64,000 bases of DNA from Rhytidiadelphus loreus (lineage: Eukaryota > Streptophyta > Bryopsida > Hypnales > Hylocomiaceae): positions 52,059,087-52,123,086 of the forward strand of contig OX344762.1 of NCBI GenBank assembly GCA_947034895.1. The letters run 5' to 3'. The translations under genes and the position numbers were made by a program. The notes under the pieces are model-generated. The model ran no database searches. It was given only the letters and a program-made list of their open reading frames with translations, and was not told the origin of the DNA. Every line of letters begins with the position of its first letter. The first letter of the stretch is position 1. Of the stretch, positions 1-11,800 are shown piece after piece.

Positions 1-58
1 TACGTGCTGTGAATGTAGTGCAAGAGAGTAACCTTGTCCAGAAGACTTGACCGAGGCA

Positions 59-3000
59 ATGATACCTGCTAGACTACCCTTGTCAGATAGTTGCAGGCAA
101 CAACTCCGAGATGATCGACTTTGGGCGAGGGAGGTGCAACGGGCTGCACAACATAACGTCAGTAGAGTGCACTGCCCATGCACAAACTATAAGGGCCGAA
201 AAAGACTTTTCATTCGAAATGTAAGGGATCACCTCATCCGCTATGGCAGGGATCCACCATCGCATAGGTGGACGGGAGAAGGCACCGTGGATTCTTCCGA
301 CGAAGAGTGGGAAGAGGACTTTTGGAAAGATCCAACAAACACTCACAACAACGTTGATGCCACAGTGGATGTGCGTGGCATGGTCGAGCAGGCAGCAGTA
401 GCCGTGGATGAGCCTCCTTCTACAGAGGAACGTTTGCAGGAAGAGGTGTTGGCAACGTTCGCAGCGGCTGACTCCATCTACGAACAATGCTGGGAAGCAG
501 CTCCTGAAGAGGCTGGCGAAAGTGAGGACTGTGCGGATGAACTGCATCCGGCGTCAGAGGAGGGGGCGATCTTCGATCGAAGTGCATTGGAGGAGTCCAT
601 GCAGGTTCTCTACAACGGTGCACGTTCCAACAAACTGGCCACAACAGTGTTGCTCATGAACCTGTGCACGGTGTGAGCAACACTTGCGCCAACGAGCTCT
701 TCAGCATTTTGAGTAAGCATGTGCTACCAGAGAAGAATGCCTTACCGCAAACATACCATACGGCGAAGTCCTTGACTGAGAAATTAGGCCTATCATACAA
801 CACAATCCACGCTTGTGAGAGAGGGTGCATCCTCTTCTGAGGCGAACACAAAGATGCACTGCGTTGCCCCAAGTGTGGTGGGAAGCGATACAAGGATGAG
901 AATCGGAAGGCCTTCCCCGTAAAGGTTCTCCGTCATTTTCCTATAATTCCCCGCCTACAACGAATGTTCAGGAGTCCTGCTCTTGCAAAGCTCATGGTGT
1001 GGCATCATGAGAATTGCAGCAACCAGGAGGGAGGTGACAACCTTGTCCGACATCCGTGCAACTCAAAAGCATGGCATCACTTCCATGACAAAGTGGATTC
1101 AACTTTTGCTAGTGATCCACGTCATGCGCACTTTGCTTTGGCCGCAGACGGGGTGAATCCCTTCAAACAAAACCGTTCATCGTGGTCAACGTGGCCGGTG
1201 CTTCTCTTGAACTACAATGTGCCTCCTTGGCTTTGCACGAAGAAATTTTTTGTGCTCCTAACACTTCTAATTCCCGGGAAGGAGTCGGTTACGGCCGATG
1301 TATTTGATGTTTATTTAGAGCCCCTTGTCAAGGAGTTGCTGGAGCTCTGGTCGGGAGTTACTGCATACGACATGACAAAGGATGCCGGGAGTCAAGCTTT
1401 CCAACTACGCGCCATGTTACTGTGGACAATCCACGACTTTCTAGGCTACGGGACAGTGGGAGGATTCTGTCACCAGGGTTACGTAGCTTGTCCATGGTGC
1501 GGTGCAAACCTTGGCGCTGAGCATTCGGTAGAATTGGGCAAGCAAACTTACAGTGGGACTCGTCGGTGGTTACCTGATGCGCATCCGTTCAGGTCTGCAG
1601 AAATGCAGGATCACTTCAATGGCGCTACGGAAATGCGGGCTAAACCAAGGGCAGTGACAGTGGAGGAACAACTAGCGCATGCGGTAGAATTTGAGGCGTG
1701 GAAGGCGAATGGAAGTAGAGACGGTGCTGTAAGGGACCCCTCCAAAGTGCATGGCGTCAAGCGTGTCAGCATTCTCTTTAGGTTGCCATATTGGAAGGTG
1801 AGCTTCTTGCCTCCCATTAATAATTTGTTGTATTTGATCATTTGCGACTGTGGTATGACTGCGGTATGACTTCATAGCGACAGGGAGGTCACTCTGTAGT
1901 GGCGGGCAAGTAGCTAGTGATGAAGTCGATTTGTCATTTTGTATGCAGAGGCTTTTTGGTCCGTAGTATATTTTTGCAAGTTTGACTGTGTATTGTGAAT
2001 AAAATAGGTTTCCCGTTTGAAGAGAATCCTATAGACTCTTGCTGCCTGAAGTGTTTGAATTAAATGGGGAGCCATGTGAAACTACAGTGACTGAATGGCA
2101 GCGTCTGCTAGTGAGCTCCCGATTCTGGGTCCATCCGTCGATTGCTAGATTGCTCACTTCTGGGCGGTTGCTATTGCACCGTCATGCGTAGGATCTTTTG
2201 ATTCGGAACACGCTCGATGTCATGCATTGCGAGATGAACTTGGCGAAGAACTTTCTGAAGACCATAACAGGGAAAAAGGATACAGTGAAGGTGAGGAGGG
2301 ACTTGCAGAGACGGAATGTGTGGAAGCATCTGTGGCAAACACCGAACCCGAAGAACCCTAGGAAGATGGTGAAGCCCAGAGCGCCATACGTGCTGACTGA
2401 CGAAGAATTCGAGAAGTTTGCAATGTGCATCGAGAATTTGAAGACACCCAGCAGGTATTCATCGGACTTCGGGAAATGCATTTGAAAGAAAAACTTTGGA
2501 GGGTTGAAATCCCATGACTACCACATGCTTATGCAGCAGGTGTTGCCTCTAGCGCTTCGAGGTCTGATGAAGCCTGGGCCTCGTATGGCAGTGATGCGGA
2601 TGTGCAAAGTATTTCGCCGCCTTTGCACCAAGGTATATAATCTCGGTGACTTTCCCTCGCTTGAAGCGGATGTTGCTGAGAGCATGGCGTTGGTAGAAAT
2701 TGAGTTTCCACCATCCTTCTTCGACATAATGACGCACTTGCCCTACCACCTAGCTAGAGAACTAGACCTTTGTGGCCCAGTCAATGCTAGGTGGATGTAT
2801 CCTGTGGAGCGGTATATGAAAGTGCTAAAAAACCACGTTCGGAATTTTGCCCGGCCAGAGGCGTGCATGGCAGAGGGATACTTGAAAGATGAAACCATCG
2901 GATTCGTCATAGAGTATTTGCATCAATTCGAGCACACTCAAAGGCGCGTGTGGGATGAAGACGAAGAGTATGGGGACGCGGAGGAGGTCTTGCAAGGCGG

Positions 3001-3094
3001 AGGAAAGGCATTTGTGATGACTCCTGCACTACGGGACTTAGCACACGAGTACGTGCTCATGAATGCAAGCGTAATGGAAGATTTTTACGCGTGA
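59..3094 (+). pseudogene. tnp2-type CACTA transposase (Transposase_21 plus DUF4218), broken
   Basis: This would cut and join the CACTA element by binding its ends in the nucleus. The first part (59-676) has a transposase-associated domain with a CPC...HL...Y pattern and an acidic stretch. The tnp2 core follows from about 668 with HACERGC, CPKCGGKRYKD, ADGVNPF and ACPWC motifs. A probable intron (1798-2191, GTGAGC...CGTAG) splits PYWK from DLLIRNTLDVMH in phase 0. DUF4218 follows at about 2504-3094. Breaks: a frameshift near 664-676, TGA at 838-840 where relatives usually have tryptophan (LFW), and TGA at 2483-2485 in an otherwise open frame. A GTGAGT at 3092 suggests a further donor. The family assignment is firm from motif order; domain edges are estimates. 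Confidence 0.9.
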
Positions 3095-3496
3095 GTATTT
3101 CCTGAACCCTTCCGTTACTTTGGAGCTCTTTCAATAGTAATCCGGCTTCTTGCCGAATTTGTTCAAAACATGTCAATTCAGGTAGTGTCCACAATATTCG
3201 CAATGTTGAGTTCCAAAACACTACTTCAGATACGTTATTGATGTCATGCAGTCGCCACGAAGTCACAAAAGAGTGACGTGAATGTAACGCGGTAGTCCAC
3301 AGTCGCATTATGAGTCCTAGATGCGACTTACTGAAGTCATGTAGAAGTCGACGCGTTGTGCACCCTTGAAATGTTCACCATGAGGAGGCTCTATGACTGC
3401 GGTCTTCGCTCGGGTCACCCTTTCCTCTTCTGTTATAGGCAGTATTGTAATTGGATGGTTGTTATGTTAGGAAGTGGAGGGCTGAATAGAGTACAG

Positions 3497-4200
3497 CTGC
3501 AACCACGACACCATTGGCGGATTACATGTACAATGCCGTCCGAGATGCCACTTTGGATATGCGGAATCCGAAGGACCGAGACCGACTCTTGCTGAGCGTG
3601 AAGCCGTCACAGAAAGCTACAAGGTATTCTCGAATCACGGCATTTGGTAATCATTTCCGAGTGGATGATTCCAGTAGCTCGGAACTCAAAAGCTACAATA
3701 GCGGCGTGGCTTCTCTATTCGAACTACCTGCAGAGAATGTTGGGGACTTGTCTGTTAACTACGTTGGAGTGCTGAAGGATATCTTGCTATTGGATTATGG
3801 AGGGTTGAATACACAAATCATTCTACTACAATGCGAGTGGGTAAAGCCACAAGACAGCCGGGGGAATGCGACATACACACGCGATGACGCTGGTTTCTTG
3901 GTTGTAAATTTCCGGCATAAGTTACCTCGCATGGCTGACCCTTTCATTTTTCCAAGTCAAGCGACGTAGGGTTTTTTTTCAAATGCTATAGAAAAGCCTG
4001 GGTGGAAGGTAGTGCTACGGAAAGAAGCACGAGCAAGGCGTGAGGTTGTAGACAAAGCAGACGCCTTCATCAGCACGACTATGGAGAGCCCCGGCATGAT
4101 TGCTCCACAAAGCCTACCAAGCCCCCCGTGTGTAGCCAATCTCGTCGGAGCCATAGAGTTGTCTGAGGAAGACAATTTGGTAGCACATGATCTTTACTAG
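3497..4200 (+). pseudogene. DUF4216-containing C-terminal part of CACTA transposase
   Basis: An open segment follows a likely acceptor (TACAG ending at 3496) and holds DYMYNAVRDATLD, then a DUF4216-type block with NYVGVLKDILLLDYGG, LLQCEW and FLVVNFRHKLP. This domain sits at the end of tnp2-type CACTA proteins in many plants. A stop at 3967-3969 (SQAT then TAG) precedes a poly-T run. A second open stretch in another frame (4012-4200) begins LRKEARARREVVDKADAFI, resembling the usual tail beyond a frameshift. I read it as the last exon or exons of the broken transposase gene, not an independent gene. Confidence 0.75.
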
Positions 4201-4818
4201 TCATGCTGCAGTGGCCGCTAATTGAGGAAATTCCCAAAGAAGTCGTTTCTTAGTCCAACCGTGGGTGCTGGCAGTATTCAATGTCGAATCTTTCAATATA
4301 TATGTCCGCGATGTGTCCTTCAAGAGATTTGAATAGAAAATGAGTATCCCATCTTCCAGTGCTTGTGCCATCTAAGTTGTCTACAGTGCACCCTGTCCCG
4401 ACTCTTGATTGACTGCTACTTCTGTCTCTAACAGCCACCCAAATCCCTCATGTACAGCACTGTAAAACCATGGACCTTAAATCCGTTGAACAATACAAGT
4501 AAAAACTAGCAGGCCTCTTCACTCAACTGATGTGACCAATCAGTCATTTCCAAGTCACAACGCAATGGCGGCTCAGTCGCATAATGTAACTTCAATTTCC
4601 AAAGCCAAAACCGAACGTACCTTCAATGTACCAAGGCGAGCACCGCCCTTTTTTCATCCACTATCCATCCTGCAGTCATGGTCACGACTAAGCTACGACT
4701 GGACCAATGTAAAAGAATTATCTACCGTGCAATTAGGGAGGGAGAGTCACGCCGCAGTCGCCGTCAAACGGGGGGAGCGTGACTTCGAAGTCACAAATGT
4801 GGTCATTTTCTTGTAGTG
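4201..4818 (+). repeat. CACTA 3' subterminal region with AGTCGC/AAGTCAC repeats and terminus
   Basis: Short motifs of the type AGTCGC and AAGTCAC recur in both orientations between about 4540 and 4800 (for example near 4550, 4575, 4745, 4757 and 4785). This is what transposase-binding subterminal repeats of CACTA elements look like. The same words appear in the non-coding stretch 3248-3355. The terminus is CTTGTAGTG at 4810-4818. Confidence 0.7.
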
Positions 4819-7800
4819 TATAAAGAAATTATGACACAATAAAAAGATTAAAAACTTCATTTCTATGGAATGAGGAAAAAGACAAAAACAGTAAGAAAAG
4901 AAAAAAGGATAAGAAGACTCAAAAAAGGTAATTTACATCCCAAACCAGTGCAAAAAATAGAAGAAGAGTTTAGGAGATAGGAAAGCTACTATAAATGCTC
5001 CAAACCTTGAACCAGAGATTTCCTACTATTCCAATGTGGCCTCCCTTTTATTTTATTTTCTACTCACTGTAAGAAGTAAAAGATGAGCCTCGTGACACGT
5101 CAATTGTCGCTCACCTTGTCCTTCTTGGTAAGTTCCTTCGAGGATCCTTGGAATCATTTGTTAGGACTCTCCCCGAAGTCAATTGCAGTCGCAATCCAAT
5201 TTTGTACTCTACTCGTTCACAACAGGGGTCTCTACATTTGACTTCATTGTGTCCACATTAAAATGCTTGTGACAATGATAACAAAAACCCACCAATGGAT
5301 CTTGCCTATCGTTAAGTCTTCATCTTGAAGTCGTTGTGCCAACTACAAAATGATTCTCACGTTGTAGACCTTATAGTGGTGATGCAATTAGAGAGCACTA
5401 GTAATTTTTTAGTTATATTTTACATGAAGTCATTCTTTCACAATCACATTAGGGCCATTTTCTTATAGCGTACAATGGATACGTGCCCCTGATACACATG
5501 CCTAGACTTTAGAAACATGGTTGTTTCAACCATTGGAGGTCGTCAACAATACATCGATTGCAAATACTTATACTTCTTATACAAATACTTCTACAAGATG
5601 GACATTCATGAGAACAAATTCATTCATGTACTGAGTTATAGCTTCAATGAGTTGAAGCTTCTTGTAGTTAAAGTAGAGATCATCATGGTTTCAAAGTAGT
5701 TATGGCCATATCATTTTATGTATTCATTTACATTTCGTACAATTGAAATGATTTCAAGTGTAGCAAATGATACATGTTTATGCATGCTTGAAATATGGGA
5801 GTATGTTTGTAATGTTAAATGCTTTAAAAGACAAATTTATGAATGACTAACATGCTAAGCTTTGTAATTGTGAACCTTGAAAGGACATTTGTATATAAAC
5901 CCGATATTGTTTGAGATGCTTTTGGCTTGTCCCTTTTATTTCTCATTTTCAATGAGTTGAGTTTCCATTTTTTTAATTTTTAATTTATTTTTCTTTCCAT
6001 TCTTTTTTTATTCTTGTATTTTTTTTCTTTCCATTTAGTTTCAATTACTTTTTCATTATGTTCTCATTTTTTGTTTCATTCTCCAATTTAAGTTTGATTT
6101 TTTTTTTAAATTCCTTTACATTCTATTGTTTAGTCATTATTTTTTATTTTTTTATTCCACTATTAGTTTTCCATTGGTTTTCCATTTTTCCCTAACTTTT
6201 TGGAAGACGCCTTCCAACATTTATATATTTTTTTCCAAAGTAATGGTCACTCCATTAGATTGGAGTATATCTACAAGAGGTCCATGAGACTTGAATGTAG
6301 TGGCCCAAGTTCAAATCATATGAGACTCCAAATTATGACAGTGGACACAATTTCTATAATGAGTTCATAGTAAATGGTTGATGTAGGATTATGAAGGCTA
6401 GGTTATATTCACCTTTGTTTTTATAAGTTTTATTTGCTTAACATAATCTATTCTATTCTCTAAATAATTTGTAAGTGGCTAGACATGAGAAATGTAGTAG
6501 GTGAATTGAATGCTAAACTATGTACCACGGTTTTTATTTTTTAAACTGCTAGAAATGGCAATTGGTAGGACTTAAAAAAAATTCTCACAATCCATTGTAA
6601 TGGGAGTAACAATTATAGTCCTAAAATTTAATAAAAATAGTAAGTTTTTCACATTTTAAAAAAATTCATAAAAAGAATTTTTTGGTAAAAAAGTTTTAAA
6701 ATAAATATTTTAAGGCTTTACACTCATAGCTCTCAAGCTCACTACTCCAAGCTTGCATACTAGTGTCATTGCTAGTGAAAGTATTAGAACTGCTTCACAC
6801 TATGGCCTCATACACATTGAATCCTTAAAATTTGATTGGTGAAGAGTTGAAAATTGGGACTTAGCTTTACACTAAGATAGGAATACCATAAATGGCACCT
6901 CCCTCCTAATGGCACAATAGGGTGTTCTAAAATCAACAATAGCTAGCTTTGATGTTGATTTGAAAAAATTCAATTTGCTGAAATTTGATTGGCTTAGACT
7001 TTATTAAGAACTAGTTCTAAGGAAATCGTTTTAGGTAAAGCTATGAGACAAGAATGGGGTCAAATGAAGAATCCACATTTATATTCAATAAAATATTCAT
7101 TTTTGAAAGAAAAAAAATCTTTTATTTTTGCATTCTTCCTCATTCTTATTTGTGCACACATTGAGCTGAATTTCTCAATGAATTTTCCATATCTTATAGG
7201 TTGAAATGTTTATTTTAACTGTTTATGGTATTCCTACATTATGTCCTAAGTCCTAAGTCCCACGCAAGGTCCCCGTTACTTGCAAATGCCTACATGGCAA
7301 CACTTTAAGAGAATTAATTTTGGCAACAAACAAGTGGGAGGTCAAATTGGGTGTGTAAAAAAGTGGAGACCCAACTTACAGAAAGATGTATTTTTTTGGA
7401 AGATTCATTAGAGTCATCCTATAAATCAAGGCATGTCGCCCTTCAAATTCTTATATATTCAAGATTGCATTTGAATTTTTATTCAAAATAAGTTTTTTTA
7501 GAATGACAACAAGTCATTGATGTATACAATGTAGTCTTGTTGACTTTATTTTTCCTTAAATTTCACTACTGAAGATCTTTTGCCAAGGTTGGACCCAAAT
7601 CTCAAATTAGAAAAGAGAGAACTCAATAAGATTAGATTTTATGCAATCATATGTTGTAATCATCCCCCAAACCACAAGGTCAATAATGATGCAAATGAAA
7701 CTTGATGAATTGAAAGAGGTGTCAACTAAAAATTATTAATAGTTTTTTATTATTAGATTTATAGAATAATTCTATTTTGTTTAAAAATCTACTTGGTAAT

Positions 7801-8379
7801 TATTTTCTTAACAACAACAATTTTTTGGTCAAATGGAAAAAACAAAAATCTTTTTTTAGTCCCAAAACTCATTACTATTGAAATGTACACTGTTATATTT
7901 ATTTGTAAATAAAAAATTATTTAAATCAAACACTACAATATGAATTTTGTAGATGCCACTTGAACAAATTTTTAAATGTATAGAAAATTCACTTATGTAC
8001 TTTGAATATAGATTTACACCAAGGGTGATGAAAATGAAAACAAGGGATGTAGATTATAATTCTTAGAGTTAAGAGGAATTTGATATATAACTCATGAGAA
8101 GATAAATATTCCCCCACAATTGAAAATTTGTTCACAATCAAGGAGAAAACACATGTAAACTTTGAAGGGTGAGCAAGAACAAAAGTCTCTATCTTCTTCG
8201 TGGGGTTTAAGTACTGTCACTAAAATGTCCATTTCAAGAATTGTTGTTCCAACCTAGTGGTTAGGGTTTGCATTCTTTGCCAAATAATTAATCAGATTTG
8301 GAAAATGTCAATTTGGTGCATGTATAAGAATTGAAAGATTCTTTTTTTCCCATATAATTTTTTTATTCCTAATTTTAGC
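4819..8379. other. AT-rich intergenic spacer
   Basis: I see no coding potential: only short chance ORFs, many poly-A and poly-T runs, and a T-rich tract around 5940-6200. The one notable item is CATTTTCTTATAGCG at 5456-5470, a near match to the CACTA terminus at 4804-4818. It may be the relic end of a second element. Confidence 0.6.
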
Positions 8380-8856
8380 CTATTGTAAGTGTACCTCCAA
8401 TATTGGAGGGACAACTACAAGATTCATTGCGAAGGTTTTGACAATAAGTTTAGTAATAAGAACCATACTCAAAAAAACTTTGTTTGGATGACAAATTTCG
8501 GCTTCAGTTGCTGCTCTGGCCTTGCTGCGGGAGTGAGCATCGCCTTGCCGTTTTAGGGTTTGGTAAGCGCCGTGATCCGAGCAATTACACAGTTCTGCTG
8601 CACAATTGCGGCACTGCTTGTCGATTTCCATCCCGCATTGTCCAGTTTTCGACCAATTTTGCCGCGGTCAAATATATATCGCCTCACCGTGTTTTTTCCA
8701 AAGTTGCTGGGCGTTCAGAAAGTGAAGGAATTCGAGTCGTCGTCAATACGCTTGGAGCGATTCTTGCACAATGTAGGGCACGGAAAACCTTCAGAAGGTG
8801 ATTCGTAACCCGCCCGGTGGAGATTCAGTCGCAATTGTGAGAAAAATTAGGTCCTG
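8380..8856 (+). other. Upstream region and probable 5' leader of OEP80
   Basis: Base composition rises in G+C from about 8480 toward the start codon, unlike the AT-rich spacer before it. AAATATATATC at about 8669-8679 could be a TATA element, which would leave a leader of about 150 bases. Two overlapping short ORFs (8484-8801 and 8560-8808) resemble no family I know; I treat them as promoter or leader sequence. Confidence 0.4.
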
Positions 8857-11800
8857 ATGCGCGATTCCGGCACCATGTGCTCGTCGGAGCATGGAGTTTC
8901 TCCGGTCAAGCTTGCTCCCGCACGGTTGTCCTTCTCGCGGGTGAAGCTCCCGGTTTATCAACCGCGGCAGCCACCCAGGAGAGTTCATTTTTTACCGAAT
9001 CAATCGGCGTTCGGGAAGTTTTTGTCCGCCGCGGAAGGTTTGGTCCAATCTTTCACCGCCAAATGGGGTCCCATGGCAATCAGGGTTCGGGATTCGCTCG
9101 CCGCTGAGAGACCTTTAAGGTTTTTGAATGGTGCGCCAATGCGACTTGCGTCGCTGTCGTTGAGTAATGAGCAGGAAGCGAAACCGGAGTCTGTGCGACA
9201 GAGTCGGCGGAAAGCTCCCGGGGGACTACAGCTCGGGCAAGAAGGGGCTCAAGACGAGGAGAGGGTTCTTATTAGTGAGATCTTGATCCAAGACAAAGAC
9301 GGGCAAGTGCTCACGGATCCCGAGCTCAGCAGCACGGCATGGGAAGCGCTCAAGGCGTGCAAGCCCAATTTTGCTTTGACGACGTCGGAGGTTCAGGCCG
9401 ACGTGCACCGAATTATTGACACCGGGTTTTTTGCTTCGTGCATGCCAACTGCTGAGGATACCCGCGACGGCGTGCGCCTCGTGTTCAAGGTTGGTTGAAT
9501 TTCAATGTGATTTTGGCTGGAGACCCTGCAGACAACAGAACACTGAATTGTACCTATAGTGTTTTTTTGTTTTAGCTTTGATGCTTGTGTGGCCCTATGG
9601 TCCTTCAGTTTACGGTCGATTGTGACGGGATTTCGTGTTTGCTGTGACTGCAGGTAGAGCCGAACCAGGAGTTGAAAGGTCTGGTATGCAATGGTGCTAA
9701 TGTGCTTCCAACCCGGGTCGTGCTTAATGCATTCCGGAGTGAGTTTGGTATGTCTTCTTCATCATGCATAGGATCATATTTCATTCATTCTATGTATCAG
9801 TGACCTACTAGGCTTGTTAGAGCAGATTGTTGATTTGAGCAGCTTGAAAATTTAGAAGATGCGCAGTCTCCTAGCTGTAAATTATGAAATCTGGGATTTC
9901 TCTGTTTCTTTATACCATCTGTATGCGCTTTGGTGCCGAAATCAATTGCTGGCATCTACAGCAGGGTATTGTTGTGTTTTAATGTATAGTTAATGTAGTG
10001 CAGGCAAGGTGGTCAATATTCAACGGCTCAACACAGTTCTGGATACTCTAAATGGCTGGTACAGAGACCGAGGTCTCTTTGGACAGGTATAACTACCTGG
10101 ACTAATTGCATATTGTCTGAGTAGATGCTCAACTGCTCATGGATTGATTTGAGACGTGCTTATCAGATAATTCCTCGAAAATTTCCCAAATTACACTAAT
10201 GTTGGGAAGGTATCGCATGGAATCGATTTGCTTCGTGGGAGCTAAAATACTTGACCACCTAGAGTTCTGATGATGATCGTGTCTTCCACGATGCGGGCAC
10301 TCGTCTCCAATTAGCATAGATGGAAAATGAACTTGCTAGAGAGATTGCATGGTCTTCAATCCTCGTGCATAGAAGCATGCAATACCTTCACGCCAAGTAT
10401 CTTGTCTAAATTCTGTGCGTGGCAAGTTCATTTTTGTACTGCTAGGTTATTAGCGTGGTCCAATCTAGCTTCAAGAACGTAATTCTATATCGAATCATAT
10501 ACTTATGTCAAGGTGAACGAGTTAGACAATAAGGGGTTGGCTTAATTCTAATCTCATGGTTAAACTGTTGAAGCTGTTTGGGCGGATTAGAGCACTATAC
10601 TTGCTTCAGTTGCTTTCTGGATTTAGTCTCTTCAGATACTAAGTCTCCTAACATCGTAGAAGCTAAATTGCTTAGCACCAGAGCTTTTTCGTTTTTGTAC
10701 TGAAAGTGCGGTGTTGATTTACAGGTCACAGATGTTGAGATTCTACCAGATGGTGTGATTCAAGTGCAAGTAGCAGAGGCAGAGGTGCACAACATCAACA
10801 TTAGGTTTTTGGATAGAAAGACGTACGTGGACCATTGCATTTCTATTTCTATTTCAAAAAGGGAATTAAGTAGGCTTCAATACAAGAGGGTTTCTATTTC
10901 CTGAAATTACTGGTGTTTCCTTTCGTGTTGACAAGGATGGTATGGTTTGGTTTGTGTCTTGCAGCGGAGAGCCTACTGTTGGGAAGACCAGGCCAGAGAC
11001 TCTTCTTCGTCAATTGACAACAAAGAAAGGGCAGGTGAATGATCATCTGGAATTAAGAAGAGATTACTAAGAGATTGGAAATACGAAGCTAATTCCGTAT
11101 TCTGATGACTTCTGCACTATGTCCTATCGTAAGATGAGAAGCTTGGAATCATCGTGATTCAAATTGTAGCTGATTTTAAGTATAACATCCTTGAAATCTA
11201 AGTTATTAACATGATGTGTTTTCTCATGTGCTAATTGGTGAATATGAATATTGTACTTATTTTCAGGTTTATAGTCTACAAGAAGGGCGACGAGATGTGC
11301 AAACTGTATTTACAATGGGTATCATGGAGGATGTTAACTTGGTTCCACAGCCTGCTGGTGGTAAGGTTTAAATTTTCTTCTTCGACATGTAAAATACACT
11401 ACACTCGGTCTATTTTGTGCCCTTGTTATTTTGTAAAACCTGTTAGAAATCTAAATATCTTCCAATTTAAAAGCCAAATTGGTATATGATCCAGTGTATC
11501 ATTCTCTGGTCAATGGCTCTCAATTTTGAATGTGCACAGATACAGGAATGGTGGATCTAACAATGAACGTGGTCGAGCGTGTCACTGGCGGTTTTTCAGC
11601 TGGAGGTGGTTTATCTGGCAATGGGTAGATTCCTCAGCTTGAACCCCTTGTACTGTAGGAAGCAAATGTGAGTTCTGAGGAAGTTTTCCAGTCACCTCTT
11701 GTCCAGGTGTGAGTTTATTTTTCATTGCTCTAATCTAGTTACTTTGCCTCTTTTCCATGTGGTTATAGCTTAACTGTTGCATGTTGCTTCTTGTGGACAG

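Larger units (their letters stand above)
1..4818 (+). mobile_element. CACTA (En/Spm) DNA transposon, 3' portion, degenerate
   Basis: The segment carries the usual protein order of plant CACTA elements: a transposase-associated cysteine/histidine domain, the tnp2 transposase core (Transposase_21), DUF4218 and DUF4216. It ends at CATTTTCTTGTAGTG (4804-4818), the inverted form of the classic CACTACAAGAAAATG terminus, followed by TAT. The left terminus lies outside the window, so the 3-bp target duplication cannot be checked. Coding parts are interrupted by stops and a frameshift, so this copy is not autonomous. Orientation is by the transposase reading strand. Confidence 0.9.

Noticed and set aside
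8484..8808. Two overlapping plus-strand ORFs upstream of OEP80
   Set aside because: No family resemblance; they lie where the promoter and leader are expected.
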